Source: CAZDDI01 sp964504195 (GTDB taxonomy: Bacteria > Chloroflexota > Anaerolineae > B4-G1 > SLSP01). Taken from it: a stretch of 29,024 nt of DNA. This document shows positions 13,329 to 21,277 of this stretch, one piece after another (the stretch's first letter is position 1; each line of letters opens with the position of its first letter). The notes beneath the pieces are model-generated. The model made no database searches, was not told where the DNA came from, and was given only the letters and a program-made list of their open reading frames with translations. The translations under genes were made by a program, and so were the position numbers. The stretch is from positions 1 to 29,024 of the forward strand of contig CAZDDI010000055.1 in NCBI GenBank assembly GCA_964504195.1. Reading direction: 5' to 3'.

Positions 13329-13865
13329 TCAAGGCGTGTTATTGAGGCAGCCCCAGATGATATCCCAAGGGCCTGCCACAACGAACTCTAGCATACTGAG
13401 CGTATCCTGCAATTTCCCCGCTGGCAGCTCAGATAATCCTACCCAGCAGTAACTTTCACTGCCCCCATCCGCCTCGAATTGCGTCTCGCAGTTATTCCAC
13501 CCGCTATGTTCTGCTAACGCGAGCGTTTGCAGGCGGCGCGGCAGGGCGGCGGCGCGGCTCTGCGCTGTGAAACGCAAGCTATAGGGAAAACCTACCCCTT
13601 CCATTGGAGATGAATCCCCTTCAAGCAATGTGACTTTGGCTAGGCTGATTTGGACATCAGCAGCAACAATCTCGGTAGCGAGTGGAATGCGTTGCCCCAC
13701 CGCCGCCCGCTCGCCCCAATCCATTTCCAATGTGCGTGTGAGCGGAAGCCGCAGCGTTGCCTGGGGGATATGCAGCATGAGCAGTTGCGCCTCGGTCTTT
13801 ACCGGTAAGAAGGCATACGCTGATTGTGTTTGCGGCGAGAGGGCTATGCCGTCTTTTCGCCTCAT
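13329..13865 (-). CDS. hypothetical protein, probably 5'-truncated
   Basis: A minus-strand frame of roughly 178 codons whose body (for example ADVQISLAKVTLLEGDSS, GFPYSLRFTAQS, ESYCWVGLSEL) looks like a real beta-rich domain. There is no ribosome site or signal sequence at any possible start. The frame stays open to a TTG at 13958, but that N-terminal part is translation of a common ACCACGGAACACACGAAA-type intergenic repeat (13840-13945) and should not be taken as protein. The start given here is the first ATG inside the domain and is uncertain. I suspect the C-terminal half of a larger exported protein whose 5' part was lost. No family recognised. Confidence 0.4.
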   Translation of the reverse strand: MRRKDGIALSPQTQSAYAFLPVKTEAQLLMLHIPQATLRLPLTRTLEMDWGERAAVGQRIPLATEIVAADVQISLAKVTLLEGDSSPMEGVGFPYSLRFTAQSRAAALPRRLQTLALAEHSGWNNCETQFEADGGSESYCWVGLSELPAGKLQDTLSMLEFVVAGPWDIIWGCLNNTP

Positions 13866-13945
13866 TCGTGCTGTTTGTAGCAAAACTCTGTTCGTCTTCC
13901 TGCCTTTTTTCGTGTGTTCCGTGGTTCCTTTTTTGCACGGCTCCC
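13840..13945 (-). repeat. ACCACGGAACACACGAAA-type intergenic repeat
   Basis: The minus strand carries ACCACGGAACACACGAAAAA followed by ACAAACAGCACGAATGAGGC. Phrases like this recur in intergenic DNA of many environmental bacteria and give false Thr/Glu/His-rich peptides when translated. It replaces the expected 5' end of the gene at 13329. Confidence 0.5.
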
Positions 13946-13965
13946 GGTCTTCGCTCAAGATCCTA

Positions 13966-13994
13966 TTGACACCCCAACAAAGCGGTGCTAATAT
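13966..13994 (+). promoter_or_regulatory. consensus sigma70 promoter of the beta-propeller gene
   Basis: TTGACA (13966-13971), 17-base spacer, TAATAT (13989-13994). It gives a leader of about 120 bases before the ATG at 14124. Strong match to the vegetative consensus, so the propeller gene is likely well expressed. Confidence 0.75.
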
Positions 13995-14123
13995 AATAGA
14001 AGTTGTCTATGTTATGCCCTCAACTACCGCAGGAACAAAACTAGGCCACCGCCCTGGACTGCTCAAACACAGCACAACTAATTTAACCACATTCTGCATC
14101 TGCTTCATATAAAGGAGGGTACC

Positions 14124-15611
14124 ATGAGTTTCTTTCTGATTGACTGGCTCGTAGGCATCGGCGAAGCGCTTGTGAGCCTGCCCGGCGCTATTGTTGAGGG
14201 GGTGGGTGACTTCATTGATGACCCCATCGGCTGCGTCGGCAGCCTTTTTACCGGTGCTATTGGTCTGGCGGAGGATTTGGCAACCGGCATCTGGAACACC
14301 CTCACGCAGGACCCCGCCTGTTTGATGTGTGTTGGCAGTGGGTATTACTGGGCTATGGTCAAGGAAATGACCAAAGCCAAAGCCATGAAACTTATCACCA
14401 GCGAAAGCGACTGTATCGCCCGGCGGCAGGCGCTGCTAGACGAGCTCTTCGGTGGCGTAGACATCCCAGGACACAAAATCTTCTGGAATTGTGCCTGCCA
14501 CATGGCTTTCTCGGAAGCAGCCACCCCTGCTGCAATAGCCAGCGCGGAGACATGCGGCGCTACTGTCTTTGCTTTATCGAGCGATGAGCAAATTACCGGT
14601 GTTCCGGCCGCAGTCTCCGCCTTTCCCGGGCGTCTGGATTTCCTCGCCCGTAGCACTGATGACACGGTCTTGTACAAGTGCTACAATAGTGGAACCGGGT
14701 GGTATCCTTCGAAAGAAGGTTGGCGCAACCTCGGCGGCACAATCCAGCAACCCCCGGTCATCACCTCCTGGGGTGCAGATCGCCTGGACCTCTTTGTCTG
14801 TGGCGGCGATCGCTGCCTTTGGCACAAATGCTACAACAGCGAAGGCGGTTGGTACCCATCGGAACAGGGGTGGAACTCGCTGGGGGGGCAGATTTGCAGC
14901 GCGCCTTCTGTCGCGACCTGGGGGCCAAATACGCTGCACATCGTCGCGCGGAGCATTGATACCTCGGTTCATTACCTTGGCTACAATGGGGACACCTGGA
15001 GCGGGTGGCACTCCCTGGCGGGCAGCATCACTCACATGCCCAAAATCGTCGCCTGGGCCCCAGGACGTCTTGATGTCTTCGCGCGTGGCTCCGATGGCGA
15101 TTGCTGGCACAGAGGCTTCGAGGGCGGCTGGGCCGCGGATTGGAATCCTCTCGGTGGCGGACCCCTTGCCGCAACGCCGAGTGTAGCGAGTTTCGCACCT
15201 GGACGCCTCGATGTCGTGATACGCAAAGGTTCCGACTTGTTCCACAAATGCTATAATCGTGACAGCGACTGGTATCCTACCGGCGTTGATTGGTCCTACA
15301 TGGGTTCTGGGGTTCGCGGCATGCCCTGCATCATCTCCAATGGCCCGGGGCGATTGCTCATTGTGGCGCGCGGGGAGAATGGTGATGTGTTGTACAAATC
15401 CTACACTGAAGGGAAAGGGTGGTATCCCAGCGAACAGGGATGGAAATCGCTTGGCGGCAACGTCAGCGGGTCGCCTACCCTCGTAGCCTGGGGTCCCGAA
15501 TACCTCGGCGTCCTGGCACGCGGCAAGAGCGGTAGCATCTGGTATAAAGACTACAACAGGGGTGTGGGTTGGGTCAAAAAATGGATCAATCTGGGTGGCA
15601 ACACACGCTGA
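14124..15611 (+). CDS. seven-bladed PLL-like beta-propeller (lectin-type) protein with novel N-terminal domain
   Basis: A 495-residue protein. From about residue 157 to the end are seven repeats of 46-50 residues (157-206, 207-256, 257-302, 303-348, 349-396, 397-446, 447-495). Each has the pattern P..V.(S/A)W.PGRLDVFARG.DG.L(W/Y)HK.Y....GW...LGG. This matches the DUF346/PLL fold (Photorhabdus lectin type), a seven-bladed propeller that binds fucose and related glycans. The N-terminal 150 residues are not part of the propeller: a Gly-rich amphipathic start (SLPGAIVEGVGDF) without signal peptide, then a Cys-rich helical part (CLMC, CAC). AAAGGAGGG precedes the ATG. Glycan binding is inferred from the fold; the N-terminal part could be a membrane-active or partner-binding module. 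Confidence 0.85.
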   Translation: MSFFLIDWLVGIGEALVSLPGAIVEGVGDFIDDPIGCVGSLFTGAIGLAEDLATGIWNTLTQDPACLMCVGSGYYWAMVKEMTKAKAMKLITSESDCIARRQALLDELFGGVDIPGHKIFWNCACHMAFSEAATPAAIASAETCGATVFALSSDEQITGVPAAVSAFPGRLDFLARSTDDTVLYKCYNSGTGWYPSKEGWRNLGGTIQQPPVITSWGADRLDLFVCGGDRCLWHKCYNSEGGWYPSEQGWNSLGGQICSAPSVATWGPNTLHIVARSIDTSVHYLGYNGDTWSGWHSLAGSITHMPKIVAWAPGRLDVFARGSDGDCWHRGFEGGWAADWNPLGGGPLAATPSVASFAPGRLDVVIRKGSDLFHKCYNRDSDWYPTGVDWSYMGSGVRGMPCIISNGPGRLLIVARGENGDVLYKSYTEGKGWYPSEQGWKSLGGNVSGSPTLVAWGPEYLGVLARGKSGSIWYKDYNRGVGWVKKWINLGGNTR

Positions 15612-15659
15612 TCTTTGCGCTGTGTATCATCTTGTGCAGCCGAGCATTTTTCGGCCACG

Positions 15660-15864
15660 CATTTGGCTAAGTCACTGGGGCTCAATCTGAAATACGCGAC
15701 CATTATCGGCTCTTATAGTTGGAGAATCAAAGCCATTGAGCAGATATCTGGTCTGATGCCGAATCTCAAGGTTGAGGTTCTCGGCACGGTTTTATGTAAG
15801 GGAATGCCGCGTGCCGACGCGCGGCCTGGATGAGCTCGCCGCCGTCATCAAGGCGAAACACGCT
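15660..15864 (+). pseudogene. remnant of a flavodiiron (A-type flavoprotein) gene, C-terminal end
   Basis: Reads LAKSLGLNLKYATIIGSYSW, then IEQISGLMPNLKVEVLG and VLCKGMPR, matching the flavodoxin-domain end of FprA-type flavodiiron proteins (IGSYGWG, KGMP, then LDELA). A frameshift after KGMPRADAR moves LDELAAVIKAKHA into another frame. The N-terminal metallo-beta-lactamase domain and most of the flavodoxin domain are absent. There is no start or ribosome site. It is a dead fragment, joined directly to a cupredoxin fragment. Confidence 0.7.
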
Positions 15865-15900
15865 ACGCTACAGTTGCTCGCTGGGCATGTACACCGGCCT
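15860..15900 (+). pseudogene. remnant of the cupredoxin-domain C-terminus
   Basis: In one frame this reads TLRYSCSLGMYTG, matching VLRYSCSMGMYTG at the end of the SafE/cupredoxin protein (near 12940-12975), with similar DNA (CGCTACAG, TGCTCG, GGCATGTA). Only the last metal-ligand segment survives. It is squeezed between the flavodiiron remnant and the HMA remnant, in the same order (cupredoxin end, then HMA) as in the copper operon. Confidence 0.65.
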
Positions 15901-15910
15901 TTCGCGTTCT

Positions 15911-16106
15911 CGATATGCACTTTCCCATGTGCGTGATGACGCTTGAGGGCCTCGAAGACACGCTGCCGGGCATCCGGCGCGTCGCTGCGAGCTATCGCAA
16001 GCAACAGCTTGAAGTCGAATTTGACGAGGCGCAAGTGACCGAGGCGCAAATCACGGCAGCGGTGGAAGCGTTGGGGTATGCTATTGAGCCTCGCCATAAC
16101 AGCTAA
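15911..16106 (+). pseudogene. decayed copy of the HMA chaperone gene with lost metal-binding motif
   Basis: Encodes DMHFPMCVMTLEGLEDTLPG and continues with 30 residues identical to the intact HMA protein at 13087-13293. The metal motif CPAC has become FPMC, so one of the two Cys ligands is gone. The first beta-strand is missing upstream and no ribosome site precedes the ATG at 15915. The frame is otherwise open to TAA (16104-16106). It is most likely non-functional as a copper carrier. Confidence 0.8.
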
Positions 16107-16167
16107 CCCAAGTGCTCCCAATTGTATTGTTTTTACCAAATTCTAACGCAACTTTTTTGAAAACCGG

Positions 16168-16176
16168 TGTTATAAT
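16168..16176 (+). promoter_or_regulatory. extended -10 promoter before the papain-fold gene
   Basis: TG-T-TATAAT (16168-16176) is a perfect extended -10 element, 77 bases before the ATG at 16253. The -35 region is weak, as is usual for extended -10 promoters. Confidence 0.55.
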
Positions 16177-16252
16177 AGGGGAGTGGAACTCAGCTGTGAC
16201 GTAGACTGGACGCTTCTTTCAACTAAATTCTAACATTCGATCAGGAGGAACC

Positions 16253-17236
16253 ATGAAAGTTCGTCAATTAGGTGTATCCCTGCTTACTGTTGTCTTGCTG
16301 GTTACGTTCATCAACCCTGCCGTTATCCTCGCTGCGCCGCCCGCCCCGCTGGATTTGCACACCGATCTCGACCGCGATGGTGTTCCCGATGCGTTGACGT
16401 TGGCCGTGGAGCAACTGGCAACTGCGCGCAATTCTGAGGTTGCGATTCAAGATTTGCTCGCGCGTGTCCCCTATCAAGCAGAGACTTATATGCTGCAAAA
16501 AGAAGCCGCGCTGCTCAACCAACAACTGGAGTTTGTGCGCTCGCCCGAAGAGGCGGAGCGCATTCATGCGCAACTCCAAGAGATTGCCGCCAAGATGGCG
16601 CAGGATCCGGCATACATTGACTTCGTCAATGGGCTGGAACGGCTCTATGTGCAGCAGGGGCTGATGGTGGAAGAGAATACCGAGCGGGGCCGCGATTTTG
16701 CTATCCAGGCCGTGAATTGGGGAAATCTCCAGGCGGGCGATGTGATGCTGGTGCGCTCGGGCAAATTCCCCTGGACCTCTTTCCTCTACGCGATGACTTA
16801 TTCTCATACTGGCAATTACAACGGCAACAGCCAGGTCTACGAATCAAACGCCGATGGTGTGCGCCTTAAACCCTTGAGTAACTGGCAAGTGAGCGGGCAA
16901 TACATCGCGCTGGGCCGCAGCAACAAACGAACAGTCGCCCAAGTGCAGGCCGCGTTGGCCTGGGCCAAGGGCCGTTACGGCACCAATGGAAGTACTCCCT
17001 ACAACTACTTCTACCCCAACAAGACTACTGATAATAGCTTGTACTGCTCGCAGTTGACCTGGAAAATCCACAACTACACCGGGGTCAACGTAGACAGCAA
17101 CGCCTGGCAATATCAACTGTGGATTGCCGCCAAATGGGGCGTCTGGGCCGTTGCTGCCGTGGCGATTCCCGCAGTCGCGCCTGATGAGGTGGGACTGGAC
17201 GGTGATATCACCTATTACAGTAAAGCCTGGAACTAA
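16253..17236 (+). CDS. exported permuted papain-fold (YiiX/YaeF-like) protein with calcium-type loop
   Basis: A 327-residue protein with a clear signal peptide (about 1-28, cleavage after ILAA). It is followed by LDLHTDLDRDGVPDALT, an Asp-rich D-x-D-x-DGxxD loop of the calcium-binding (thrombospondin-3/dockerin-like) type, then a helical coiled-coil-like stretch (about 60-140). The C-terminal domain has the NlpC/P60-superfamily circularly permuted order: GDVMLVRSG (162-170), YSHTGNY with the candidate catalytic His185, and SLYCSQLTW with Cys265. YiiX/YaeF relatives are amidases or thioesterases acting on peptides or lipids. AGGAGG precedes the ATG. Its stop overlaps the next start by one base, so the two are translationally coupled. 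Confidence 0.8.
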   Translation: MKVRQLGVSLLTVVLLVTFINPAVILAAPPAPLDLHTDLDRDGVPDALTLAVEQLATARNSEVAIQDLLARVPYQAETYMLQKEAALLNQQLEFVRSPEEAERIHAQLQEIAAKMAQDPAYIDFVNGLERLYVQQGLMVEENTERGRDFAIQAVNWGNLQAGDVMLVRSGKFPWTSFLYAMTYSHTGNYNGNSQVYESNADGVRLKPLSNWQVSGQYIALGRSNKRTVAQVQAALAWAKGRYGTNGSTPYNYFYPNKTTDNSLYCSQLTWKIHNYTGVNVDSNAWQYQLWIAAKWGVWAVAAVAIPAVAPDEVGLDGDITYYSKAWN

Positions 17237-18378
17237 TGTTTATGCCGCGTTCGGTTCACGCGCACAGGCTATTGAGTTTTCACCGGGTAGTCCTGCTTTT
17301 AGCAGGACTACTTGCTGTAAGTCTCTGGAGCAGCGGTTGCCGCCCGGAGCTTCAGGTGCAGTCGCCGACTCAGCCCGTTTATGTGCTTGCCGGCAGCAAT
17401 GTGAGCGAGGGATTCAAAAATAACGCGCTCTATATTTTCGACGCCAGTGCAATCTCCAACGCTCCGGTTCGTGCAAGTCTGCCTCGCTCCTGGGCGCGCT
17501 ATCTCAACCGCGCACCCGATGGCGCGCTCTGGGTCGGCTTTGCGGGTGATTTCAATCGCAACGATGATCGTGTCCAAGTCTATGCGCCCGATGGCGCGCT
17601 GTTACACACATTGCGCCCCTGTTCCAATCCAGAGGCCGGGATCACATTTGCCGCCGGGCGGGTGTTCATCGCCTGTTCGGGCGATGGGTTCGCCGGCGCG
17701 CTGGCGGTGCTGGATGCCGCTACGCTTGAGGTAATTGCCACCTTACCCTTAGCGCAACCGGATGCGCCCTTGCTGCTGGTAGGTAGCGGAGCAGATGAGG
17801 ATTACGTCGTCCTCATGGCTATGACCACCGGGCCAGACCCGGAGCGCAGCTATGCTATCGCCGTAGTGGTGGATGTGCAACAGTTGGAGATCGTCGCCCA
17901 AATCGAACTTGGGCCGGATAGCGATGTCTGGACGGTGCTGCCGCACGCGGGGCGCTTTTATCTGCTCAATGCGGCGAGCGCGCGCGCGGTGGAGCAACCG
18001 CGCCCGGATGTGCTGGTGCTCGATCCGGCACACCCAGAGGTGTGGGAAACGCTCACGCTGCCGCTGGCCGCGCCACTGTGGGGACAAATTGTGGCGGGGG
18101 AGCTGTACGCCTATCACAACCCCGGCTGGAACACGACACAGCAATCCGATTGGCGCGGGATCAGCCGCACGCCGATGGATACAGGCGCGGGGGAAGCGTG
18201 GCAGTTAGAGGAGCGCTTCGAGGCTGGCGGGCTGGCGGTGTGGGATGGAACGCCCTGCCTGGTGCACTGGGACTATTGGCAGCCGGCAGCAGAGCATGGG
18301 CTATATTGCCTGGAAGTGGATGGGGAGCTGCGGCAGCGGCTATCCGTGCCGGATGCTTCGGGGGTGGTGATGCCGTGA
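17236..18378 (+). CDS. putative beta-propeller lipoprotein
   Basis: 380 residues. An N-terminal hydrophobic segment (about 17-34) ends in a lipobox-like SSGC with Cys at about residue 35, so export and lipid anchoring are likely. The remainder is built of strand-turn units (for example DGALWVGFAGDF, VQVYAPDGALLHTL, AGRVFIACSGDG, LAVLDAATLEVIATL, VVVDVQQLEIVAQIEL, DVLVLDPAHPEVWETL) typical of YVTN/NHL-style propellers. No catalytic motif is seen. It overlaps the papain-fold gene by one base (TAATG), implying co-expression and possibly a shared surface function. GTG-rich, GC-rich codon use differs little from its neighbour. Confidence 0.7.
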   Translation: MFMPRSVHAHRLLSFHRVVLLLAGLLAVSLWSSGCRPELQVQSPTQPVYVLAGSNVSEGFKNNALYIFDASAISNAPVRASLPRSWARYLNRAPDGALWVGFAGDFNRNDDRVQVYAPDGALLHTLRPCSNPEAGITFAAGRVFIACSGDGFAGALAVLDAATLEVIATLPLAQPDAPLLLVGSGADEDYVVLMAMTTGPDPERSYAIAVVVDVQQLEIVAQIELGPDSDVWTVLPHAGRFYLLNAASARAVEQPRPDVLVLDPAHPEVWETLTLPLAAPLWGQIVAGELYAYHNPGWNTTQQSDWRGISRTPMDTGAGEAWQLEERFEAGGLAVWDGTPCLVHWDYWQPAAEHGLYCLEVDGELRQRLSVPDASGVVMP

Positions 18379-18415
18379 ATCACACAAGTTGTTACCTGGG
18401 TTGATGTAAAAATTT

Positions 18416-18458
18416 AGGACACGGATTTTGCGGTTCTTGTCCGTAAAATCCGTGTCCT
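18416..18458 (+). terminator. strong hairpin between convergent genes
   Basis: Arms AGGACACGGATTTTGCGG (18416-18433) and CCGTAAAATCCGTGTCCT (18441-18458), 18 bp with one mismatch, 7-base loop. It is positioned to stop both the plus-strand lipoprotein transcript and the minus-strand ABC operon. A related phrase (ACAAAATCCGTG) occurs near 6434-6447. No T-run is visible, so it could also be a dispersed repeat. Confidence 0.6.
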
Positions 18459-18555
18459 ATAAAGATGTTGGTGAGGCGGTAACTTGGGTTATTACTACTT
18501 TCAGCTCTTGCCCCGAGGTTTGAAAAAATTACTCGCACTGGTAATTTTAATGCGT
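18459..18555 (+). other. short intergenic stretch, nothing recognised
   Basis: Between the hairpin and the stop of the ABC ATPase gene. AT-rich with no gene or repeat that I can support. Confidence 0.4.
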
Positions 18556-19404
18556 TCATGCTTGTGCGGTTAGCCACAAATAAGCATCTTCCAGGTTGGG
18601 GCTTACTTGTCGCGCAGAAACATCAGGCGGAGTATCTGAAAACACACGGTTCTCTACCCCGGCATCTGTGACTTTCGTAGAGATGATAGTTTGCTCGTTT
18701 GCAGGACTAGAAGTCACCCAGACTTTGCCATTAACCGTTTTAAGCAATTTTTCAAGTGAACCGTGGAATAATAAATGGCCTGTGTGCAATATCGCTAATT
18801 GCGTGCAAATCTGCGCCACGTCTTCGACAATATGGGTAGACAAGATGATGGTGCGACCATTCGCCAATTCGTAGAGCAAATTACGGAACCGCACCCGTTC
18901 TGAGGGGTCTAATCCAGCGGTTGGCTCGTCTATAATCAATAAGCGCGGCGTTCCGAGTAGCGCGCAAGCAATTCCCAAGCGGCGTTTCATGCCACCAGAA
19001 AGCGTTCGCACGACTTGCTGACGCACATTCTGCAAGCCCACTTGATTCAATACTATCGTGATTTGGCTGGCTCGCTCCGATGCTGCGATACGCTTCAATA
19101 CCCCCATATAATCCAGCTCCTGCTCTACAGTCAAATCCAGATGCAGGCCCGTTTCTTGCGGTAAATAGCCTAAAATTGATCGGGTCCAATCGCGGCCTTC
19201 AGCACTCACCAGATCATGCCCTGCAATAACAACCCGGCCGGTTGTAGGACGCAGGAGTGTGGCAATAATACGCATCAGCGTGGTTTTTCCGGCACCGTTA
19301 GCCCCAAGCAATCCAAACACACCTTCAGGGATATGCAATTGCAGTGAATCCAACGCCTGGTGTCCATTGGGATATACTTTGGTCAAGTTTTCGATTTCAA
19401 TCAT
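18556..19404 (-). CDS. ABC transporter ATP-binding protein
   Basis: The protein has 282 residues. Walker A GANGAGKT (34-41), Q-loop YLPQE, signature LSGGMKRR, Walker B LLIIDEPT, and the switch His in STHIVED are all present. The overall form matches the NatA/BcrA-type exporter ATPases (single NBD with a C-terminal tail of about 70 residues). The ATG at 19404 is chosen because it overlaps the stop of the permease gene in an ATGA arrangement; a longer frame upstream is inside the permease. It energises the membrane protein encoded by the preceding gene. The substrate is unknown; this class handles antibiotics, lipids or ions. Confidence 0.93.
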   Translation of the reverse strand: MIEIENLTKVYPNGHQALDSLQLHIPEGVFGLLGANGAGKTTLMRIIATLLRPTTGRVVIAGHDLVSAEGRDWTRSILGYLPQETGLHLDLTVEQELDYMGVLKRIAASERASQITIVLNQVGLQNVRQQVVRTLSGGMKRRLGIACALLGTPRLLIIDEPTAGLDPSERVRFRNLLYELANGRTIILSTHIVEDVAQICTQLAILHTGHLLFHGSLEKLLKTVNGKVWVTSSPANEQTIISTKVTDAGVENRVFSDTPPDVSARQVSPNLEDAYLWLTAQA

Positions 19405-20924
19405 GTGGTAGTCACCTGTCTTTCGTAGATTCGGCTGGTTAGCAACCATAAAAATAGCAACTGTAAGACTAGCGAAATCAATGGTAAGAGCAGTAACCAA
19501 GTGTTAGAGGTGAGCAAGAAGAGAGTCGGATCATATACAGGTGCTCCCAAATGGGTGGTGTTATGGGTGTAGATGGTGTAGGTTAAATTATCCGCAAGCA
19601 ATTGTCCTGAAGGGAAAAGGATATTGCCCAGATAGCTGGTCGCTGTGCTCCCCCCCGCAAGTATCAGCATTAGGGTGATGCCCGCCGCGCCCCAAATCAC
19701 ATACTTGGGCCGAAGTAGATGCCCCATGATAACACTAATCACTGTAATATAGGTTAAGAAGGGGTATACAACTAGGAATAGATTAAGCAAATAAGTGCGC
19801 GCATAGAGTGGATTAAAAGTTAAAACCGGCAAAGATAAGAGCGTAACCGGCAACGCGCCCACCAAAAAAGTTACCCAGACACCCAACACCATACCGCATA
19901 GTTTGCCTCCCAAGTAGGCGCGCGGAGAAAGCATGGATAACATCAGCGGTTCAACACCGTTCTGCCGATCCCTTATGGCTGTGAAAACCAAGGGCGTTGG
20001 TAATACCAGTAGCCCAAATAGCCGCAAGTTAAAGAATAGATAAAGCGTCACCGATTCGATAAGCATCGGACTTATGCTAAACCAACCGCTCATGGCAATA
20101 ATCATACCCCCGAGAGGTAGCCAGAGGACAAGTATTACGATGGGAATTGGCCCCTGGACTATCGAAATCAGGCTCTCGTAACCGATCCAGGCTAATTTTC
20201 TTGGCCACCGTGCAGGCAGCGGACGGGAAAGAAATGGACGGCGGATAGAGGGGTGTTTGCGTGCAGTTGTCCGAGACGCTTTGCCAATCAAAAAGGATTC
20301 AACGTTCTGTAAGGAATACAGACTTACCCAACACAGCCCTAATCCCATTAATATGTAACTGAGGCGGTATAGTCCCCAGGCTAGGGGAGCGTTGCTGCCA
20401 TCCAAAAGTAGCAAAGAATAAGTGGCGGGTATGGGAGTCCAAATACCGGGAAATGCTCTCATCCATGCGAGAACAAAGAGGCCGCTGATTCCCCCGATAC
20501 GGGCTTCCCGCCCGAGCACTGTCCCGATCCAGGTTGTCGCGCCGAGGAATATGACGAGAGCGGCATATCCACTTATATAGAAAGCGTATGTAGCCAGGTT
20601 AGGGGCTTGGGTTATCACTAAAACAAGCAGTAGCGTGACTATGCTGGCTACCCATACCCCACTCCATGCCACAATAACTTCATACAACACTGATAAGCGA
20701 AGCGGCAGGGGTTGTGTAGCCTGCACTTCCAGGCTGGCCGTGTCTTCTGGCCGAAAAGCCATAAAAGTGACCAGTACGCTTAATAGACTACAAGCTAACG
20801 TGATATTCCCGTTGAGTGTTGTTGGCTTGAACAGTCCTAAAAGTACCGCTGGCGCAAGCACCCATAAGCTTAACCCTACAATGCGACGCCAACGCAACCG
20901 CGCAATGCTTAATAAAGCTATCAT
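19401..20924 (-). CDS. ABC-2-type transporter permease
   Basis: 507 residues with about 12 hydrophobic segments, twice the usual six of ABC-2 permeases. It could therefore be a fused or duplicated permease that works with a single ATPase. The N-terminal half contains TASLEVQATQPLPLRLSVLYE. The second half contains FTAIRDRQNGVEPLMLSMLSP, similar in form: an acidic/polar loop before P-L-x-x-x-x-L. This loop repetition supports an internal duplication. ABC-2 permeases typically have such a coupling helix before helix 2. AGGAAG precedes the ATG. Transcription should start at the promoter module at 21064-21188, leaving a leader of about 165 bases. Confidence 0.85.
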   Translation of the reverse strand: MIALLSIARLRWRRIVGLSLWVLAPAVLLGLFKPTTLNGNITLACSLLSVLVTFMAFRPEDTASLEVQATQPLPLRLSVLYEVIVAWSGVWVASIVTLLLVLVITQAPNLATYAFYISGYAALVIFLGATTWIGTVLGREARIGGISGLFVLAWMRAFPGIWTPIPATYSLLLLDGSNAPLAWGLYRLSYILMGLGLCWVSLYSLQNVESFLIGKASRTTARKHPSIRRPFLSRPLPARWPRKLAWIGYESLISIVQGPIPIVILVLWLPLGGMIIAMSGWFSISPMLIESVTLYLFFNLRLFGLLVLPTPLVFTAIRDRQNGVEPLMLSMLSPRAYLGGKLCGMVLGVWVTFLVGALPVTLLSLPVLTFNPLYARTYLLNLFLVVYPFLTYITVISVIMGHLLRPKYVIWGAAGITLMLILAGGSTATSYLGNILFPSGQLLADNLTYTIYTHNTTHLGAPVYDPTLFLLTSNTWLLLLPLISLVLQLLFLWLLTSRIYERQVTTT

Positions 20925-21063
20925 CGTTCTTCCTGTGGTTAGGCCGCCTCTTGCAAACGCATGGGGAAGAACTGCTTCCCCTATGCTACATAGAGCAACA
21001 TGTGCTGCCCTGAAAACTATCTCCGTGATCCCCGAACTCTATTGGGAGCTGCTGAAAGATAAT
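20925..21063 (-). other. leader region of the ABC operon with a hairpin
   Basis: No gene. A stem-loop GCATGGGGAAG / CTTCCCCTATGC (20959-20986, one bulge) lies about 35 bases before the permease start in the predicted 5' leader, where it could influence translation. Confidence 0.45.
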
Positions 21064-21188
21064 CTCCCTCCTGTTTGGCACCACAAACGGGGGAGTGTAT
21101 CATACAGGTTTAACTTTGTCAAACAGGCGTATTCTCACAAAATTATAACCAAACTCGCGATTGGCGTTTTGATATGGTTAGAATCGCG
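21064..21188 (-). promoter_or_regulatory. duplicated promoter-leader module, copy 1 (ABC operon)
   Basis: On the minus strand: conserved upstream tract GTTTGGTTATAATT, -35 TTGACA (complement of 21117-21122), 17-base spacer, -10 TACACT (complement of 21094-21099), then a stem-loop with arms CTCCCCCGTTTG and CAAACAGGAGGGAG in the first transcribed bases. A partial palindrome GTTTGAC-AAA-GTTAAAC covers -35. The whole 125 bp is similar to 22518-22642. Confidence 0.75.
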
Positions 21189-21210
21189 GACGCAGTGCCA
21201 CGACGTCCGC
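21186..21210 (-). terminator. hairpin downstream of the small membrane protein gene
   Basis: GCGGACG and CGTCCGC (7-bp perfect arms, 21186-21210) lie after the stop of the minus-strand gene at 21278. A short stem with no T-run, so only a weak terminator candidate. Confidence 0.3.
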
Positions 21211-21277
21211 CCCATCAGCAGTAAATAGACCGCTCAGAGCGAGCTAGGGAAGGCTGACGGTCGCAAGGTAGGTTGGC

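Noticed and set aside
13866..13958. N-terminal extension of the gene at 13329 rich in Lys/Thr/Glu/His
   Set aside because: It is translation of a widespread intergenic repeat (ACCACGGAACACACG type), not a plausible protein segment.
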